Under the pieces are notes generated by a model. That model searched no databases. It was given only the letters and a program-made list of their open reading frames with translations, and had not been told where the DNA came from. A program made the translations under genes and the position numbers. A DNA stretch of 64,000 bases from Shinella sp. UYSO24 (GTDB lineage: Bacteria > Pseudomonadota > Alphaproteobacteria > Rhizobiales > Rhizobiaceae): positions 1-64,000 of the forward strand of contig CABHNZ010000018.1 in the NCBI GenBank assembly GCA_902167985.1, read 5' to 3'. Positions 28,028-38,373 of this stretch are shown in pieces; the first letter of the stretch is position 1, and the number at the start of each line of letters is the position of its first letter.

Positions 28028-28471
28028 TTATACTTCCTCTGCTTTCAATGACCACTTTGGGGGACCGCTCGCCTGACCATCGCGCTTGATGGCCCGATGG
28101 CTCAGCCTTCGGAACGTGGGGCATTCCATATGCGACGGCGCCGGGCAGTCGGCAATATGGCGCAGTGTCTCGCGCAGCGCCGTCAGCTCCGCGATCTGTT
28201 GATCGATGTGCTCCGCCTTTTGACGCAGCAGGTCGCGGGGCAGATCCGGCAAGCCATTGCGGCCAAACATGCCGGCGATCTCCTCCAGCGAGAAGCCCGC
28301 AGATTTCCCCATGGCGATCATCTTGAGCTGCAGCAGCACCTCGGGCGGAAACTGCCGGCGCAGGCCGTGACGCGATACCGAGGCGATCAGGCCAGCCTCC
28401 TCGTAATAGCGCAGGGCCGACGGCTTGATCCCTGTGCGCGCGGCGACCTCACCAATGTCCAGGAATTTCAT
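28028..28471 (-). CDS. MerR-family regulator
   Basis: A 147-residue MerR protein. The DNA-binding domain reads MKFLDIGEVAARTGIKPSAL then RYYEEAGLI, with a coiled dimerisation helix around residues 75-105. A short C-terminal part contains a Cys pair (ADCPAPSHMECP). It lacks the four-cysteine iron-sulfur cluster of SoxR. The start at 28471 is chosen because it begins at the family N-terminus and leaves the operator at 28474-28504 in the intergenic region. It is divergent from an MFS exporter, the usual layout for a drug- or redox-responsive MerR activator. Confidence 0.88.
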   Translation of the reverse strand: MKFLDIGEVAARTGIKPSALRYYEEAGLIASVSRHGLRRQFPPEVLLQLKMIAMGKSAGFSLEEIAGMFGRNGLPDLPRDLLRQKAEHIDQQIAELTALRETLRHIADCPAPSHMECPTFRRLSHRAIKRDGQASGPPKWSLKAEEV

Positions 28472-28473
28472 AC

Positions 28474-28504
28474 TTGACCTCAAGTTGGCTTGAAGTGGCA
28501 TCTT
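28474..28504 (+). promoter_or_regulatory. MerR-type promoter with long spacer and central dyad
   Basis: TTGACC (28474-28479) is followed by a 19-bp spacer and a weak -10 (CATCTT, 28499-28504). The spacer holds the dyad TCAAG-TTGG-CTTGA (28480-28493). A 19-bp spacer carrying an inverted repeat is the hallmark of MerR-activated promoters, and the CTCAAGTT arm resembles the SoxR half-site. It would drive the MFS gene to the right. Confidence 0.6.
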
Positions 28505-28540
28505 GCTCCTCAGTTGAACATTCGACAAGAGGAAACGACA

Positions 28541-29889
28541 TTGGACACCATCGGTTCACCCCGACCGCTGACTGGTCGAGCCGGCATCACGATCGCCCTC
28601 TCGCTGGCCACTGGCCTGGCCTCGCTCGGCACTAGCATTGCCAACATCGCCCTGCCGGATCTCGCCAGGGCCTTTGCCGCACCGCTTCCACAGGTGCAGG
28701 CCGTCACGGTGGCCTATCTCGCCAGCCTGACGGTCTGCGTCGTCGCCGCCGGCCGTCTTGCGGATCGCTTCGGTATTAAGGCCATGCTCGTGCTGGGCCT
28801 GTTGCTGTTTGCTTTGGCCACCGGGCTCTGCGCCGCCGCGCCGACCCTGTCGGTGCTGATCGCGGCAAGGACGTTTCAGGGCGCTGGCGCGGCATTTCTG
28901 ATGACGCTGGCCATGGCGTTGATGCGCCAGACCGCAGGCGAGATGCAGATAGGGCGGTCCATGGGCCTGCTCGGCACCGTCTCGGCCATCGGCACTGCCC
29001 TTGGCCCCTCTCTCGGCGGGCTGCTGATCCCGCTGGCGGGCTGGCGGGCGATATTCTGGGTGCAGCTGCCGTTGGCAGCCTTGGCGTTGATCCTGGCAGT
29101 CTCGTTTCTGCCGCGTGACGCGCACTTAGCCGATAGAAAGGCGCCTAGCCTGTGGTCGGTGATGGACCGGAGCCTGGCCGGCAATCTCCTTATGAATGTG
29201 CTGGTCGCTGCCATCATGATGACGACGCTGGTGGTGGGACCCTTCTATCTCGGCCTCGGGCTGGGATTGACCGTTTCTGAGGTCGGCGCGGTGATGGCGA
29301 TCGGCCCGGTGATTTCGATCGTCAGCGGAGTGCCATCCGGCCGGCTCGTGGATGCCTGGGGCAGCCACCGCATGCTGGCAATCGGCCTGGCCCTGCTGGG
29401 TGTTGGAGCGCTTATGCTGGCCCTCGTGCCGGGCGTGATCGGGGTCGCCGGTTATGTGCTGTCGATTCTCGTCCTTACACCGGGTTATCAACTGTTCCAG
29501 GCGGCCAACAATACGGCAGCCCTAGCGGATGTGGCCAAGGACCGCCGCGGGACTGTCTCCGGGCTCTTGGGCTTGTCGCGTAATATCGGGCTGATTGGCG
29601 GTGCTTCGGCCATGGGCATTTTCTTCGCCCTTGGTGCCGGCACGACGGATGTCACCCAGCGCCGGTGTCGGCTATCGCATCCGGGATGCGCCTGACCTTC
29701 CTCATTGCCGGTGCCTTGACCATGGCTGCCTTCGCCGTCGCGGTTTTCGGCCGGACAGGCATAGGGCAGAGGTTGAGCGCCGTGAGCCCTGACGGGGACA
29801 GCTCGTGGAATGGTGGTCAATTGCCCCAAACCATGGCCCTCACGTCGTTCGAACTACGGGTCGGTGGTTCAGATCCATTCAAGGTGTGA
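28541..29889 (+). CDS. MFS exporter, DHA2-like (frameshifted near the C-terminus)
   Basis: An inner-membrane major-facilitator transporter of about 450 residues. It has the motif A region (GRLADRFGIKAMLVLGLLLF), motif C (GTALGPSLGGLLIPLAGWRA) and twelve or more hydrophobic segments. One G is missing near 29660 (ACCCAGGCGCCG expected). Reading on gives IASGMRLTFLIAGALTMAAF, the last helix, and a stop at 29889. The TTG at 28541 follows GAGGAAA and is preferred to a TTG 51 bp upstream inside the promoter. It probably exports a toxic compound sensed by the MerR regulator. Confidence 0.82.
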
Positions 29890-29944
29890 GACAGAAGGGA
29901 AAAGGCAAGAACAGCGTCTCGCGCCCGAGCAGGATCCGACAGAT

Positions 29945-30840
29945 CTACGATCGGCTTTTCAGAAACCCGACGAACGCGCGTAGCGCCGCGGATTGATGAC
30001 GGCGGCTTGGGAAGTAGATGTATAGCGCGTCCATCGGAGAAGACCATAAAGGCAGAACGCGCGACAGGTCTCCTCGGTCAATGAGCTCAGTAACCATCGC
30101 GCTCGGGACGCTGACGATTCCCAGGCCTCGTACCGCAAGATCAATTTGCGAGGCGAGATCGTGAACTATCGTCGTGTCAGAGGGAGAGATTTGCATCCTG
30201 TCGCCGGCCGATACCAACGTCCAGGGAATAATTGATCCGGTGATCTGGCTACGACAGACGATCGCGCGATGTTGGAGCAGGTCGCTCGGGCTCTCGGGCA
30301 TTGACCGTTTCGCCAGATAGGCGGGCGCCGCGACCAAAATCGCTGTCGAGGGAGGTGCGATCTGGACGGCAACCATGTCCTTCTCAAGGTGGTTGCCGAA
30401 GCGCAGGCCGGCGTCGTAGCCCTGCTTGACGATGTCGACCAGGCGCGCTTCGACAGCAATCTCCAGTTCGACCTCAGGGAACGCATCTTTGAAGCCGACC
30501 AACGTGTCGGCGATCATCAGATCGAAGGCGCCCGCGGCATGGTGAGACGCAAAGTGCCAGCGGGGCGGCCACTTTTGCCTGTCGCGTTCTCCGCAGCTTG
30601 CCTGAGTTGTTCGACCGCCGGGGCGGCCGCGACCAGATAGTCGTTGCCCACGTCTGTCAGGCTGACGCTACGCGTCGAGCGACGAAAGAGCGGCGTCCCA
30701 AGCCGCTTCTCGAGGCTCCCGATCGCCTGGCTGACTGCGGATGGCGAAATGCCCAGACGGCGGGCGGCCTCGGAAAAACTACCCGCTTCTGCCACGGCCA
30801 GAAACATGGCCACGCCATCAAGAGTGTCTCTGTATCGCAA
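29945..30840 (-). CDS. LysR-family regulator (frameshifted)
   Basis: About 299 residues. The N-terminal domain has FLAVAEAGSFSEAARRLGIS, then PSAVSQAIGSLEKRLGTPLF. The effector domain, typical of the CrgA/DsdC-like LysR branch, has PEVELEIAVEARLVDIVKQG and YDAGLRFGNHLEKDMVAVQI. One G is missing near 30529 (GCGCCTTC for GCGGCCTTC), joining MPRA to FDLMIADTLVGF. It is divergent from the exported hydrolase gene at 30941, across about 100 bp, and likely controls it. Confidence 0.82.
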
Positions 30841-30940
30841 AAACCACCTTGAAGTTTTACTTAAAGCCTCATGCGGGATTACCGGGCTTATCAGACCTAC
30901 TTGTCAAGCCTATCTGAAGTGCGTGTGGAAGGAGATGAAC

Positions 30941-32083
30941 ATGGTCCCTGCAACATACCGCGCGCACGACGTCGCCAAACCCAGACTAAAGCGACGGACA
31001 GTTCTCAAAGTGTTGGGAGCCGCAGCGGCGTTGCCCTCTGCAACGTGGGCGGCAACTTCAGCGGTCATTGCCTCGCGAACGTTTACTACTCCCCGCCATA
31101 CGACTCGTCATCTCGAATGCGGGCCGACCGATGGACCGTTGATGATCTTTCTTCATGGCTGGCCTGAACTCAGCCTCATCTGGCGCGCGCAGATGGAGGC
31201 CTTTGCATCCGATGGCTGGCGGTGCATCGCCCCCGACATGCGCGGATATGGCGGCTCGTCAGCACCGGCGGCTCTCGACGCCTACACGAATGAGCAGGTC
31301 GTCAAGGACATGGCTGAGTTGCATGACCATCTAGGCGGCAAGCCTGCAATCTGGGTCGGTCATGACTGGGGTAGCGTCATTGCTGCGTCATTGGTCGCAC
31401 AGGAACCGGCCCGTAGCCGAGGCCTCGTGCTCATCTCCGTTCCCTATTTTCCCGATGCGAACGCTTTGCCAACGCTCGTTCCTTTGATCGACCGGACGAT
31501 TTACCCGGCCGATCAGTATCCGGACGGGCAATGGGACTATTACCGCTACTACACGACGCACTTTAAGGCCGCGGTCTCGGATCTCGACGCGGATAAGGCC
31601 GCATCACTGGCATCGATCTACCGCTCCGGCGATCCGACAAGCACGGGCAAGCCATCGGCAAATGCGTTGGTCACCCGTAAGGGCGGACGCTTCGGCGAGG
31701 CGCATCGCGCACCCCCGATGAAGCCCGATCCGGCGCTTTGGCCCGCAGCCGACTTCGACGCTCTGGTCGAGGCGTTCGACGCCCATGGCTTTCGCCCACC
31801 TTGCGCGTGGTATCTGAACGACGCGGCCAATATCGCCTATGCCCGCCGCGCGCCGAACGGTGGTCAGATTTTGAAGTCCGTGATGTTCGTGAATGGCGAG
31901 TACGACCAGATCAACACCATCAACGGCAATCGCTATGGCGACCCTATGCGCGCGGCCTGCACGGACTTGACGATTGTAAATCTGCTCGGAGCACATTGGC
32001 TGCCGCTGGAGCGCAAGCGCGAACTTGTCCTGGCAATCCGAACGTGGCTGCAGGACAAGAACCTGTCTGCAACGCGACCGTGA
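30941..32083 (+). CDS. Exported alpha/beta hydrolase, epoxide-hydrolase-like
   Basis: A 380-residue protein with a probable Tat signal: KRRTVLKVLGAAAALPSATW near residues 14-33. The hydrolase fold has the oxyanion motif HGWPE, DMRGYGGSS, and the nucleophile elbow GHDWGSV. There Asp replaces Ser, the mark of epoxide hydrolases and haloalkane dehalogenases. Acid and histidine candidates are EYDQI and GAHWLP. The start at 30941 is chosen because GGAAGGAG lies six bases upstream; the ATG at 30935 would be too close. It is followed closely by a DMT transporter gene. Confidence 0.82.
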   Translation: MVPATYRAHDVAKPRLKRRTVLKVLGAAAALPSATWAATSAVIASRTFTTPRHTTRHLECGPTDGPLMIFLHGWPELSLIWRAQMEAFASDGWRCIAPDMRGYGGSSAPAALDAYTNEQVVKDMAELHDHLGGKPAIWVGHDWGSVIAASLVAQEPARSRGLVLISVPYFPDANALPTLVPLIDRTIYPADQYPDGQWDYYRYYTTHFKAAVSDLDADKAASLASIYRSGDPTSTGKPSANALVTRKGGRFGEAHRAPPMKPDPALWPAADFDALVEAFDAHGFRPPCAWYLNDAANIAYARRAPNGGQILKSVMFVNGEYDQINTINGNRYGDPMRAACTDLTIVNLLGAHWLPLERKRELVLAIRTWLQDKNLSATRP

Positions 32084-32099
32084 GTTTGGGCACGTGAAC

Positions 32100-33056
32100 A
32101 TGCCAGGGCATCAGATCGCGGGTTCGAACCAGCCCGCCGGGTGGACGCAAAGCCGCATCCTCGTCTTGCTGGCGGTCGGGTACCAGTGGTTCTATAACGG
32201 CGCCAACTTTGTCGCCTTCAAGATCGGTGGGGATGCCGTTCATCCGCTTCTGCTTGCCAGCATGCGCTTTACCATCGCTGCACTCATCATCTTGCCGTTT
32301 GGACTATGGCGCTTCTATCGGCGGCCACCCGGTCTGTCGGAACTGGCGAATGCGGCAGAGCTCGGTGTGGTGATGCTGGTGGGCAGCCAGTCTGTCGCCA
32401 TCATCGGCACCCATCTGCTGCCGGCGGGCGTGGCGTCTGTCTTCGGATCGGCGGCGCCTCTCTTCCTCGCGCTTTTTGCCTGGATAGCACTGCGCGAGCC
32501 GCTCGGCTCGTGGCAAGTCTGTGGCGTCGGGCTCGGCTTCACAGGCCTTGTGCTCATGGCCTGGTTCACGTCGCATAGCGGTAGGTTCTCTCCCCTCGGT
32601 GCTGCGCTAACGCTCGCTGCATCGGGATGTTGGGCCGGCGGTTCGCTCTGGGCAAGGCGGTTGCGCATGCCCGCCGACCCGGTCGTAGCGTTGACCGCGC
32701 AACTGGTCGCTGCCGCTACCGTGCATATGACCTCGACGTGGATGAGCGGCATTGCCGGCAAGATTGACCTGATCCACCTACCTGCAACTGCCTGGTTGGC
32801 TCTCGCCTTTCTCGTCATCGCCAGCACGCTTGTCGGGTACGGCGTTTTCCTGGCGGTGAACACCGACGTGTCGCCACTGATCGCCAACACCTTCTACTAT
32901 GCCTCCCCAGTGGTTGCTCTTCTGCTGTCAGCCGCCCTGTTGGCGGAACCACTGACCTTGCCGAAGCTGTTTGCCGCCGGAGTCGCGTTGTCAGGCGTGG
33001 CGCTCATGGTCCGGGGCTCACCTAGCCGGAAGGAGAAATCCTCGCAGGGAAAGTGA
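32100..33056 (+). CDS. DMT-superfamily (EamA/RhaT-like) transporter
   Basis: About 318 residues with ten hydrophobic segments forming two EamA repeats: first LLASMRFTIAALIILPFGLW, second around GAALTLAASGCWAGGSLWAR. The closing helices are FYYASPVVALLLSAALLAEP and AAGVALSGVALMV. Such transporters export amino acids, purines or drugs. The ATG at 32100 gives MPGHQIAGS; a GTG at 32094 is an alternative. It lies 16 bp after the hydrolase gene and is probably co-transcribed. The 223 bp after it (33057-33279) show no gene. Confidence 0.85.
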   Translation: MPGHQIAGSNQPAGWTQSRILVLLAVGYQWFYNGANFVAFKIGGDAVHPLLLASMRFTIAALIILPFGLWRFYRRPPGLSELANAAELGVVMLVGSQSVAIIGTHLLPAGVASVFGSAAPLFLALFAWIALREPLGSWQVCGVGLGFTGLVLMAWFTSHSGRFSPLGAALTLAASGCWAGGSLWARRLRMPADPVVALTAQLVAAATVHMTSTWMSGIAGKIDLIHLPATAWLALAFLVIASTLVGYGVFLAVNTDVSPLIANTFYYASPVVALLLSAALLAEPLTLPKLFAAGVALSGVALMVRGSPSRKEKSSQGK

Positions 33057-33279
33057 GCACGTCAGAGCATTGACGCTTACGCCAAGTGGTACTGATTTTC
33101 AGGGGATCGCTGAACGGCTACTAGCTCCAGAGCACCGATGAATCTGTGCCGAGGTGTCGACCACCAATGCCATTACGCCAGGATTTTGCAATGTTGCGCT
33201 AATAAAAAGAGTGCGGCAACAGTCTTTTGCGGAATTAAAGAATTCAATCCCGGCGCGATGGCGATGCGAGGTGTGATCG

Positions 33280-33953
33280 TTGAGAGTATTGATCGTTGAG
33301 GACGAGGCAGAATTCGCAAATACGCTGCGGGTTGCGCTTGAGCGAGAGCGCTTCGTTGTCGATCAGGCGGACCGTATCTCGATGGCGCAGGAGGCAGCCA
33401 TGTCCGGATCCTATGATCTTGTCTTACTTGATCGTACTCTCCCGGATGGAGATGGCTTGTCCCTCCTACCGATATTGCGTGAAGCGCACCCAGGGCTTCC
33501 GGTTATTGTGTTAAGTGCCCGCGGCGAGGTGACAGACCGCATTGCCGGCCTCGACAACGGCGCTGATGATTATCTTATCAAGCCGTTCGATGTCGACGAG
33601 ATGTTTGCCCGCATTCGTGCGGTTCGTAGGCGCCCCGCAAACCTGGCGAGTGAGGAGATCCATGTCGGGGCGCTTGTCTTCGACGTCACGAATGACGAGG
33701 CAAGCGTCGGTGGGGCGAGGCTCGATCTTACCCGCCGGGAGTTGCGCGCTTTAGCGGCGCTCGTAAAACGTCGTGGTAGAACGGTGGTGAGAGAGGCCTT
33801 GGAACAGGCCGTTTTCGGTTTCGACGACGAAGTGCAGTCGAATACGCTGGACTCCCACATTTCGCGCCTTCGCCGCAAGCTCGCTGAGGCCAACGCAGCG
33901 GTCGAAATCCATGCGATCAAGGTGTCGGCTACCTGTTGAAGGATCTGACATGA
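33280..33953 (+). CDS. OmpR-family response regulator (frameshifted at the end)
   Basis: About 224 residues. The receiver domain has the acidic pair (VEDEAEF), phospho-acceptor Asp in LVLLDRTLPDGDGL, and Lys in LIKPFDVDEM. The C-terminal winged helix has LTRRELRALAALVKRRGRTV and SNTLDSHISRLRRKL. One G is missing near 33922; restoring it gives the proper ending GVGYLLKDLT and a TGA that overlaps the kinase ATG (ATGA, 33950-33953). The start is TTG. It forms a QseB/TctD-like pair with the kinase and may be phosphorylated by it. Its targets are unknown. Confidence 0.87.
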
Positions 33954-35268
33954 AGCGAGGTCAGCCGTCGCTAAAGCGCCCCCTGATCGTCAAGCCTCTG
34001 ATCTTCCAGCTTGCGACATTGCTCATCGCCTGTACATTCTTCATGGCTTTGGCGCTTCGCATGGATAGCGGCGGGCTCTATACCGACGAGGCGATAACTC
34101 CGGTGATCGCGCGCGCGATCGTCCGGGATCAGGATGGTGGCCTCTCGATCCGCGAAACACCCGAGCTAACGGAGCTTCGTGATCAATCTCCCGACCTTTG
34201 GTTCGTCGCTGAGAACGATGCCGGCCAAAACGTGACATCGGGCGACATCCCGTCGCAGTATGCATCGCTTTTGGGACGATTGCAGGATCTATCCTATGCG
34301 CATCTGCGCGATCGCAATCCCCCCTACCGGTTGTCGGCAGTCATTCGGCGCGAGATCGCTCCGGCCGGAACGCTGACGATCCTGGGACATGGCAAGCTGA
34401 CAGGCGTCAGTCTTGTCGTTCTGCTCGCGTCCAATGTCATTGTCATTCCGATCTTTCTCGCACTGGCGCTGATCTCGCTGTTAGTGACGCCGTGGATCGT
34501 CCGGCAAGCACTTGCCGGCGTATCCAGGATCGCCAGGGAGGCCGAGCAGATCGACGCGAGCACGCGTGGGAGACGGCTGAGCGAGGAGCATGTACCAAGT
34601 GAGATCGCGCCATTGGTGCGCGCCGTGAACGACGCCCTTCGCCGGCTCGACGAGGGCTATGAACAGCAGCGGCGTTTCATCGCCTCCGCCGCGCACGAGC
34701 TGCGCACGCCCATCGCCATCCTGCGCTTGAAAATTGACACAGCGACCGAACCAGCGACACGCAAGCTGAGTGCCGACGTGGCACGTCTAAGCAATCTCGC
34801 CGAGCAGATGCTCGATATTCAGCGGCTGGATGCCGAACGGGCGGACGAAAGCGTTGATCTTGGAGCTCTCGCCCGTCACGTTGCGGCGGATCTGGCACCG
34901 CTATTATTGCATCGGCGCGCACGATAGAGGTGCAGATCGAAGGCGCGTTAGTGCTTCGCGGTGATGCGGGTGCGATCGAGCGGGTCATGACGAACCTCGT
35001 CCAGAACGCGATCGAACACGGCGGGCACCATGTCATTTTGCGCGTGACAGGTTCCGGCTTCGAGGTTGAGGACGATGGTCCGGGCATACCCCTTGAAGAG
35101 CGCGATCGCGTCTTCGAACCCTTCCACCGGCTGCGACCACGGTCTACGGGCAGCGGGCTCGGCCTGAACCTGGTGCAGCAGATCGTTGAACGGCACGATG
35201 GCAGAGTTTCGATCCTAAGCGCGCCCGGCGGCGGAACCATCGCGCGTGCCGAGTTCGGGTCACATTAG
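33950..35268 (+). CDS. Sensor histidine kinase (frameshifted)
   Basis: About 440 residues. A first membrane helix (LIFQLATLLIACTFFMALAL) precedes a periplasmic domain of roughly 120 residues. The second helix (VVLLASNVIVIPIFLALALI) is followed by a HAMP-like segment and the HisKA motif with phospho-acceptor His in SAAHELRTPIAILRL. The ATPase domain has NLVQNAIEHGG (N box), DDGPGIP (G1) and GSGLGLNLVQQIV (G2). One base is missing near 34905, ahead of IASARTIEVQIEG. It overlaps the response regulator by 4 bp. The periplasmic domain is not one recognised here. Confidence 0.87.
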
Positions 35269-35376
35269 CAATCTCACCGGCGTACGCGCGTTTCCGCGTG
35301 TTCAGCGGTGTTGCGACGCTTTTCTGCTTTGCGATCCGAAGCGCAAAGGCGAACTATTCACGAGGAGGAGATTGGC

Positions 35377-35616
35377 ATGGACCAACAGAAGCCAGACAAA
35401 TTTGAAGTGGACGCCGGTGCTTACAAACTGGCGCTTAACATTGTCATTCGGGAACTTGTCGAACACGTGAGCGATGCAGATCCAAAACTACGGGGTCGTA
35501 TTACTGCAGCAATAGAGTGTTACATTTCGACACTCGATCCAAAGTCGGAGCTTGAGGAAGACTTTGCAGAAAGGGCGCGGGGCCACGTGACATCGCTCGT
35601 TCGCCCTCCTTCCTGA
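35377..35616 (+). CDS. Small conserved-looking protein of unknown function
   Basis: A 79-residue acidic protein with a strong GAGGAGGAG ribosome site seven bases before the ATG. It is mostly predicted helix (YKLALNIVIRELVEHVSD, then RITAAIECYISTL) with no signal peptide, cysteine motif or membrane segment. The family is not recognised. It lies 108 bp after the kinase gene on the same strand and may belong to its transcript. Its regular helical composition and good start support it being real. Confidence 0.6.
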   Translation: MDQQKPDKFEVDAGAYKLALNIVIRELVEHVSDADPKLRGRITAAIECYISTLDPKSELEEDFAERARGHVTSLVRPPS

Positions 35617-35746
35617 TGAAGGCTCGATTGTACTTGCAGAAATTTTATTTGCACTGACGCTTTTTTATCCGATCCCATGTTCTCGCAATCCTGGTCTGCT
35701 TTTCTCGCGGTGTCGCCGATGACGGCGCCGAAAGGAGACCAGGGAC

Positions 35747-36097
35747 ATGATAAGCCAAAATCCTACGAGACATACTCGAAATGCTCTGATAGCGCTCGCC
35801 GCGCTGTTGAGCACCGGCTTCGCCGGCAGCGCATCCGCAATCGACTGGGGACGCGAAGCGCACCGGGAAGACAGCAGAACCTGCGAGAGCTTTGGCGCGG
35901 TCCACGGCAGGGACTACACGAGATGCATGATCGACCAGCAGCGGCGCCGCGATGATGCGTTGCTGAATGCCTCCGAGCAGCAGCGCAACAACGCTGAAGC
36001 CGCGCGCAATAATGTGGAGACCGTCCGCAGGATGCGCTGCAACCGTGAAGCAGAGCGTGCACGCCAACGCGGGGAGCGGCCGCAATGGTGCCGTTGA
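35747..36097 (+). CDS. Small secreted cysteine-containing protein
   Basis: A 116-residue protein with a Sec signal peptide (ALIALAALLSTGFAGSASA, cleaved before IDWGRE). The mature part of about 85 residues is highly charged and has four cysteines (RTCESFG, TRCMID, MRCNRE, QWCR), which could form two disulfides in the periplasm. The middle is a long Arg/Asn/Gln-rich helix. The family is not recognised. Its last 13 bases overlap the start of the exported peptidase gene, which implies coupled translation. Confidence 0.65.
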   Translation: MISQNPTRHTRNALIALAALLSTGFAGSASAIDWGREAHREDSRTCESFGAVHGRDYTRCMIDQQRRRDDALLNASEQQRNNAEAARNNVETVRRMRCNREAERARQRGERPQWCR

Positions 36098-38261
36098 TCT
36101 CCCGGCGGCGCTTCGGCAAAGCAATCTGCGCGTTCGCCGTCGTGGCGGGCACGCAGAGAAATGGTTTGGCCGCAGAAGACAAGGCGAACGTTCATTCGCC
36201 GCCTGCTGATGCCAAACCGATCGTTTACCCCCGGACGAAGCGCGACACGATTGTCAAAACGCGGTTCGGTGTGTCTGTGCACGATCCTTATCGGTGGCTC
36301 GAGGGTGATCCTCGCACCGACACGGATGTCGCTTCCTGGATCGACGCGCAGCGGCGCTTTACGACAGAGCATCTTTCCAGTCTGCCTGGCCGGGACGTCT
36401 TCCGCCGATCGCTTATCTCGACCTTTGACTATGAGCGCGTTGGTATCCCACAGAGGAGCCGGGACCGCTACTTCTTCACCCGGAAAGTCGGAGGCCAGAA
36501 CCAACCCCTGCTGGTCATGCGTGATGATGCCGGCCAAGAGCGCATTCTACTTAATCCAGCGACATGGTCGATGGACGGCACCGTCACGTTCGCGGAATGG
36601 AGAGCATCACGGGACGGGGAACGCGTAGCTTATGCCGTTCAGGACGGTGGCAGCGACTGGCGCACTATCCGCGTTCTCGATGCGGCAACCGGCAAAGTGA
36701 CGAGCGACGTTGTGTCATGGGCCCGCATGACGCAGATCGCTTGGGCGAATGACGGATCGGGTTTCTATTACTCGCGATACCCGGAACCAATGCCTGGCGT
36801 TTCCGACGCCACGGGCCTTATCAACCACGCGATCTACTTCCATCGGATCGGGACACCCCAAGCGGACGACACGTTGTTCTTCGCAACACCGTCGAAGCCG
36901 GGGCGGGTCAATTCCGCTGGGCTTACTCCCGACGGCCGTTACGCTATCATCTATTCAACCGACGACTTGGTTCACGCGGACGTCTTGGTGGTCGACCTGG
37001 AGCAGAGGGATCAATCACCTCGAACTCTAATTGAAAATTCGACTGATCGGTGGTCGGTCATCGGCAATGTCGGGACAAAACTTCTGCTGACGGCCACCAA
37101 GGGTCCGGAAAGATCGAAGATTGTCAGCGTGGATCTCGCCGGTTCGGAGCTCGTCTTCATCGACGTCGTGCCTGAGCAGAACGCGCACTTGACCGGCGCA
37201 TACATTGCTGGCGATCGGATCCTGGCAATTTACTTCATCGATGTGAAATTTGAGATGCGCCGGTTCCGGCTCGATGGAGTTGCGGACGGTGTTGTGAAAC
37301 TGCCCGGCATGGGTAGCGTGCGCGCTGTGTTTGGGGAACCGGGCAATCGAGAAGCCTTCATCCTCTATGGCAGCTTTAACCAAGCCGAGACGGTCTACAA
37401 ATACGACGTGGAGACCGGACAGCTGGTTGCCTGGGTAGAGCCCGGGATCGGCGCCAAACTGGCGTCGATCACTGTCGAACAGCGCTTCTTCCGTTCAAAG
37501 GATGCACGCGCGTGCCGATGTTCATTGCGCGCCGGAAGGACACGGTCGGCCCGGTTCCAACCCTGCTGACCGGCTACGGCGCATTTGGACTCAGCATGCC
37601 ACCAGGTTACTCCGCGATGCTCACTCCATGGATATTGCAGGGCGGCGCGGTCGCTTTCGCCAACATCCGTGGCGGCGGCGAGTACGGCGCGGCATGGCAC
37701 GAGGCAGGACGCGGCCTGAAGAAGCAAAATAGCTTTGATGACATGATCGCCGCGGCCGAATATCTGTACGTGAGCAAGATGGCGCCGCCAAATGGCATTG
37801 CGATTTACGGCGACTCTGCCGGCGGCTTGATGGTCGGTGCGGTCGTGAACCAGCGGCCAGACCTGTTTGCGGCGGCTCTGCCGAGCGTCGGCGTCATGGA
37901 TATGCTTCTTTTCGACAAATTCACCGGCGGCGCATTATGGCTTGGCGAATACGGCAATCCCGCCCGCGAGGAGGACTTCCGCAATCTGCTGTCGTACTCG
38001 CCCTATCACAACGTCAAGCCGGGCAGGCACTTTCCGGCAATCCTGGTAACGACGGGGAAAGCGGATAATCGCGTGGTGCCGGCCCATAGCTTCAAATATA
38101 TCGCCGCGCTGCAGGCCCTTGATCTCGGGCCGCGCCCACGGCTGCTGCGGGTCGACACCCGTGCGGGCCACGGCGTGGGCAAGCCGACGACCAAGGTGAT
38201 CGAGGAGGCGGCCGACATGCTGGCGTTTGCCGCCCATTGGACGGGTCTCAAAGTAGGGTAG
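36085..38261 (+). CDS. Tat-exported prolyl-oligopeptidase-like S9 peptidase (frameshifted)
   Basis: About 726 residues. A twin-arginine signal (SRRRFGKAICAFAVVAG) is followed by the prolyl oligopeptidase start (VSVHDPYRWLEGD), a seven-bladed propeller, and the catalytic domain with IRGGGEYGAAWHEAG. The triad is Ser in YGDSAGG (usual form GGSNGG), Asp in KADNRVV and His in AGHGVGKPT. One G is missing near 37503 (GATGGCACG expected), restoring DGTRVPMFIARRKDT. It cleaves peptides of limited length after proline or related residues, presumably in the periplasm. It overlaps the small secreted protein gene. Confidence 0.88.
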
Positions 38262-38373
38262 ACCCGAGCAACAGGTAGATTGACCGGATGCGACGGCCGA
38301 CGCTGGCCGTTGTCTGATTCACGCGGGCAGAGCGGTCCTCGTTTATTTCGGCAAGCCAAGTGAGCGGAAACGC

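Noticed and set aside
28028..28471. Naming the MerR protein SoxR because of its operator
   Set aside because: It lacks the C-x2-C-x-C-x5-C cluster motif of SoxR.
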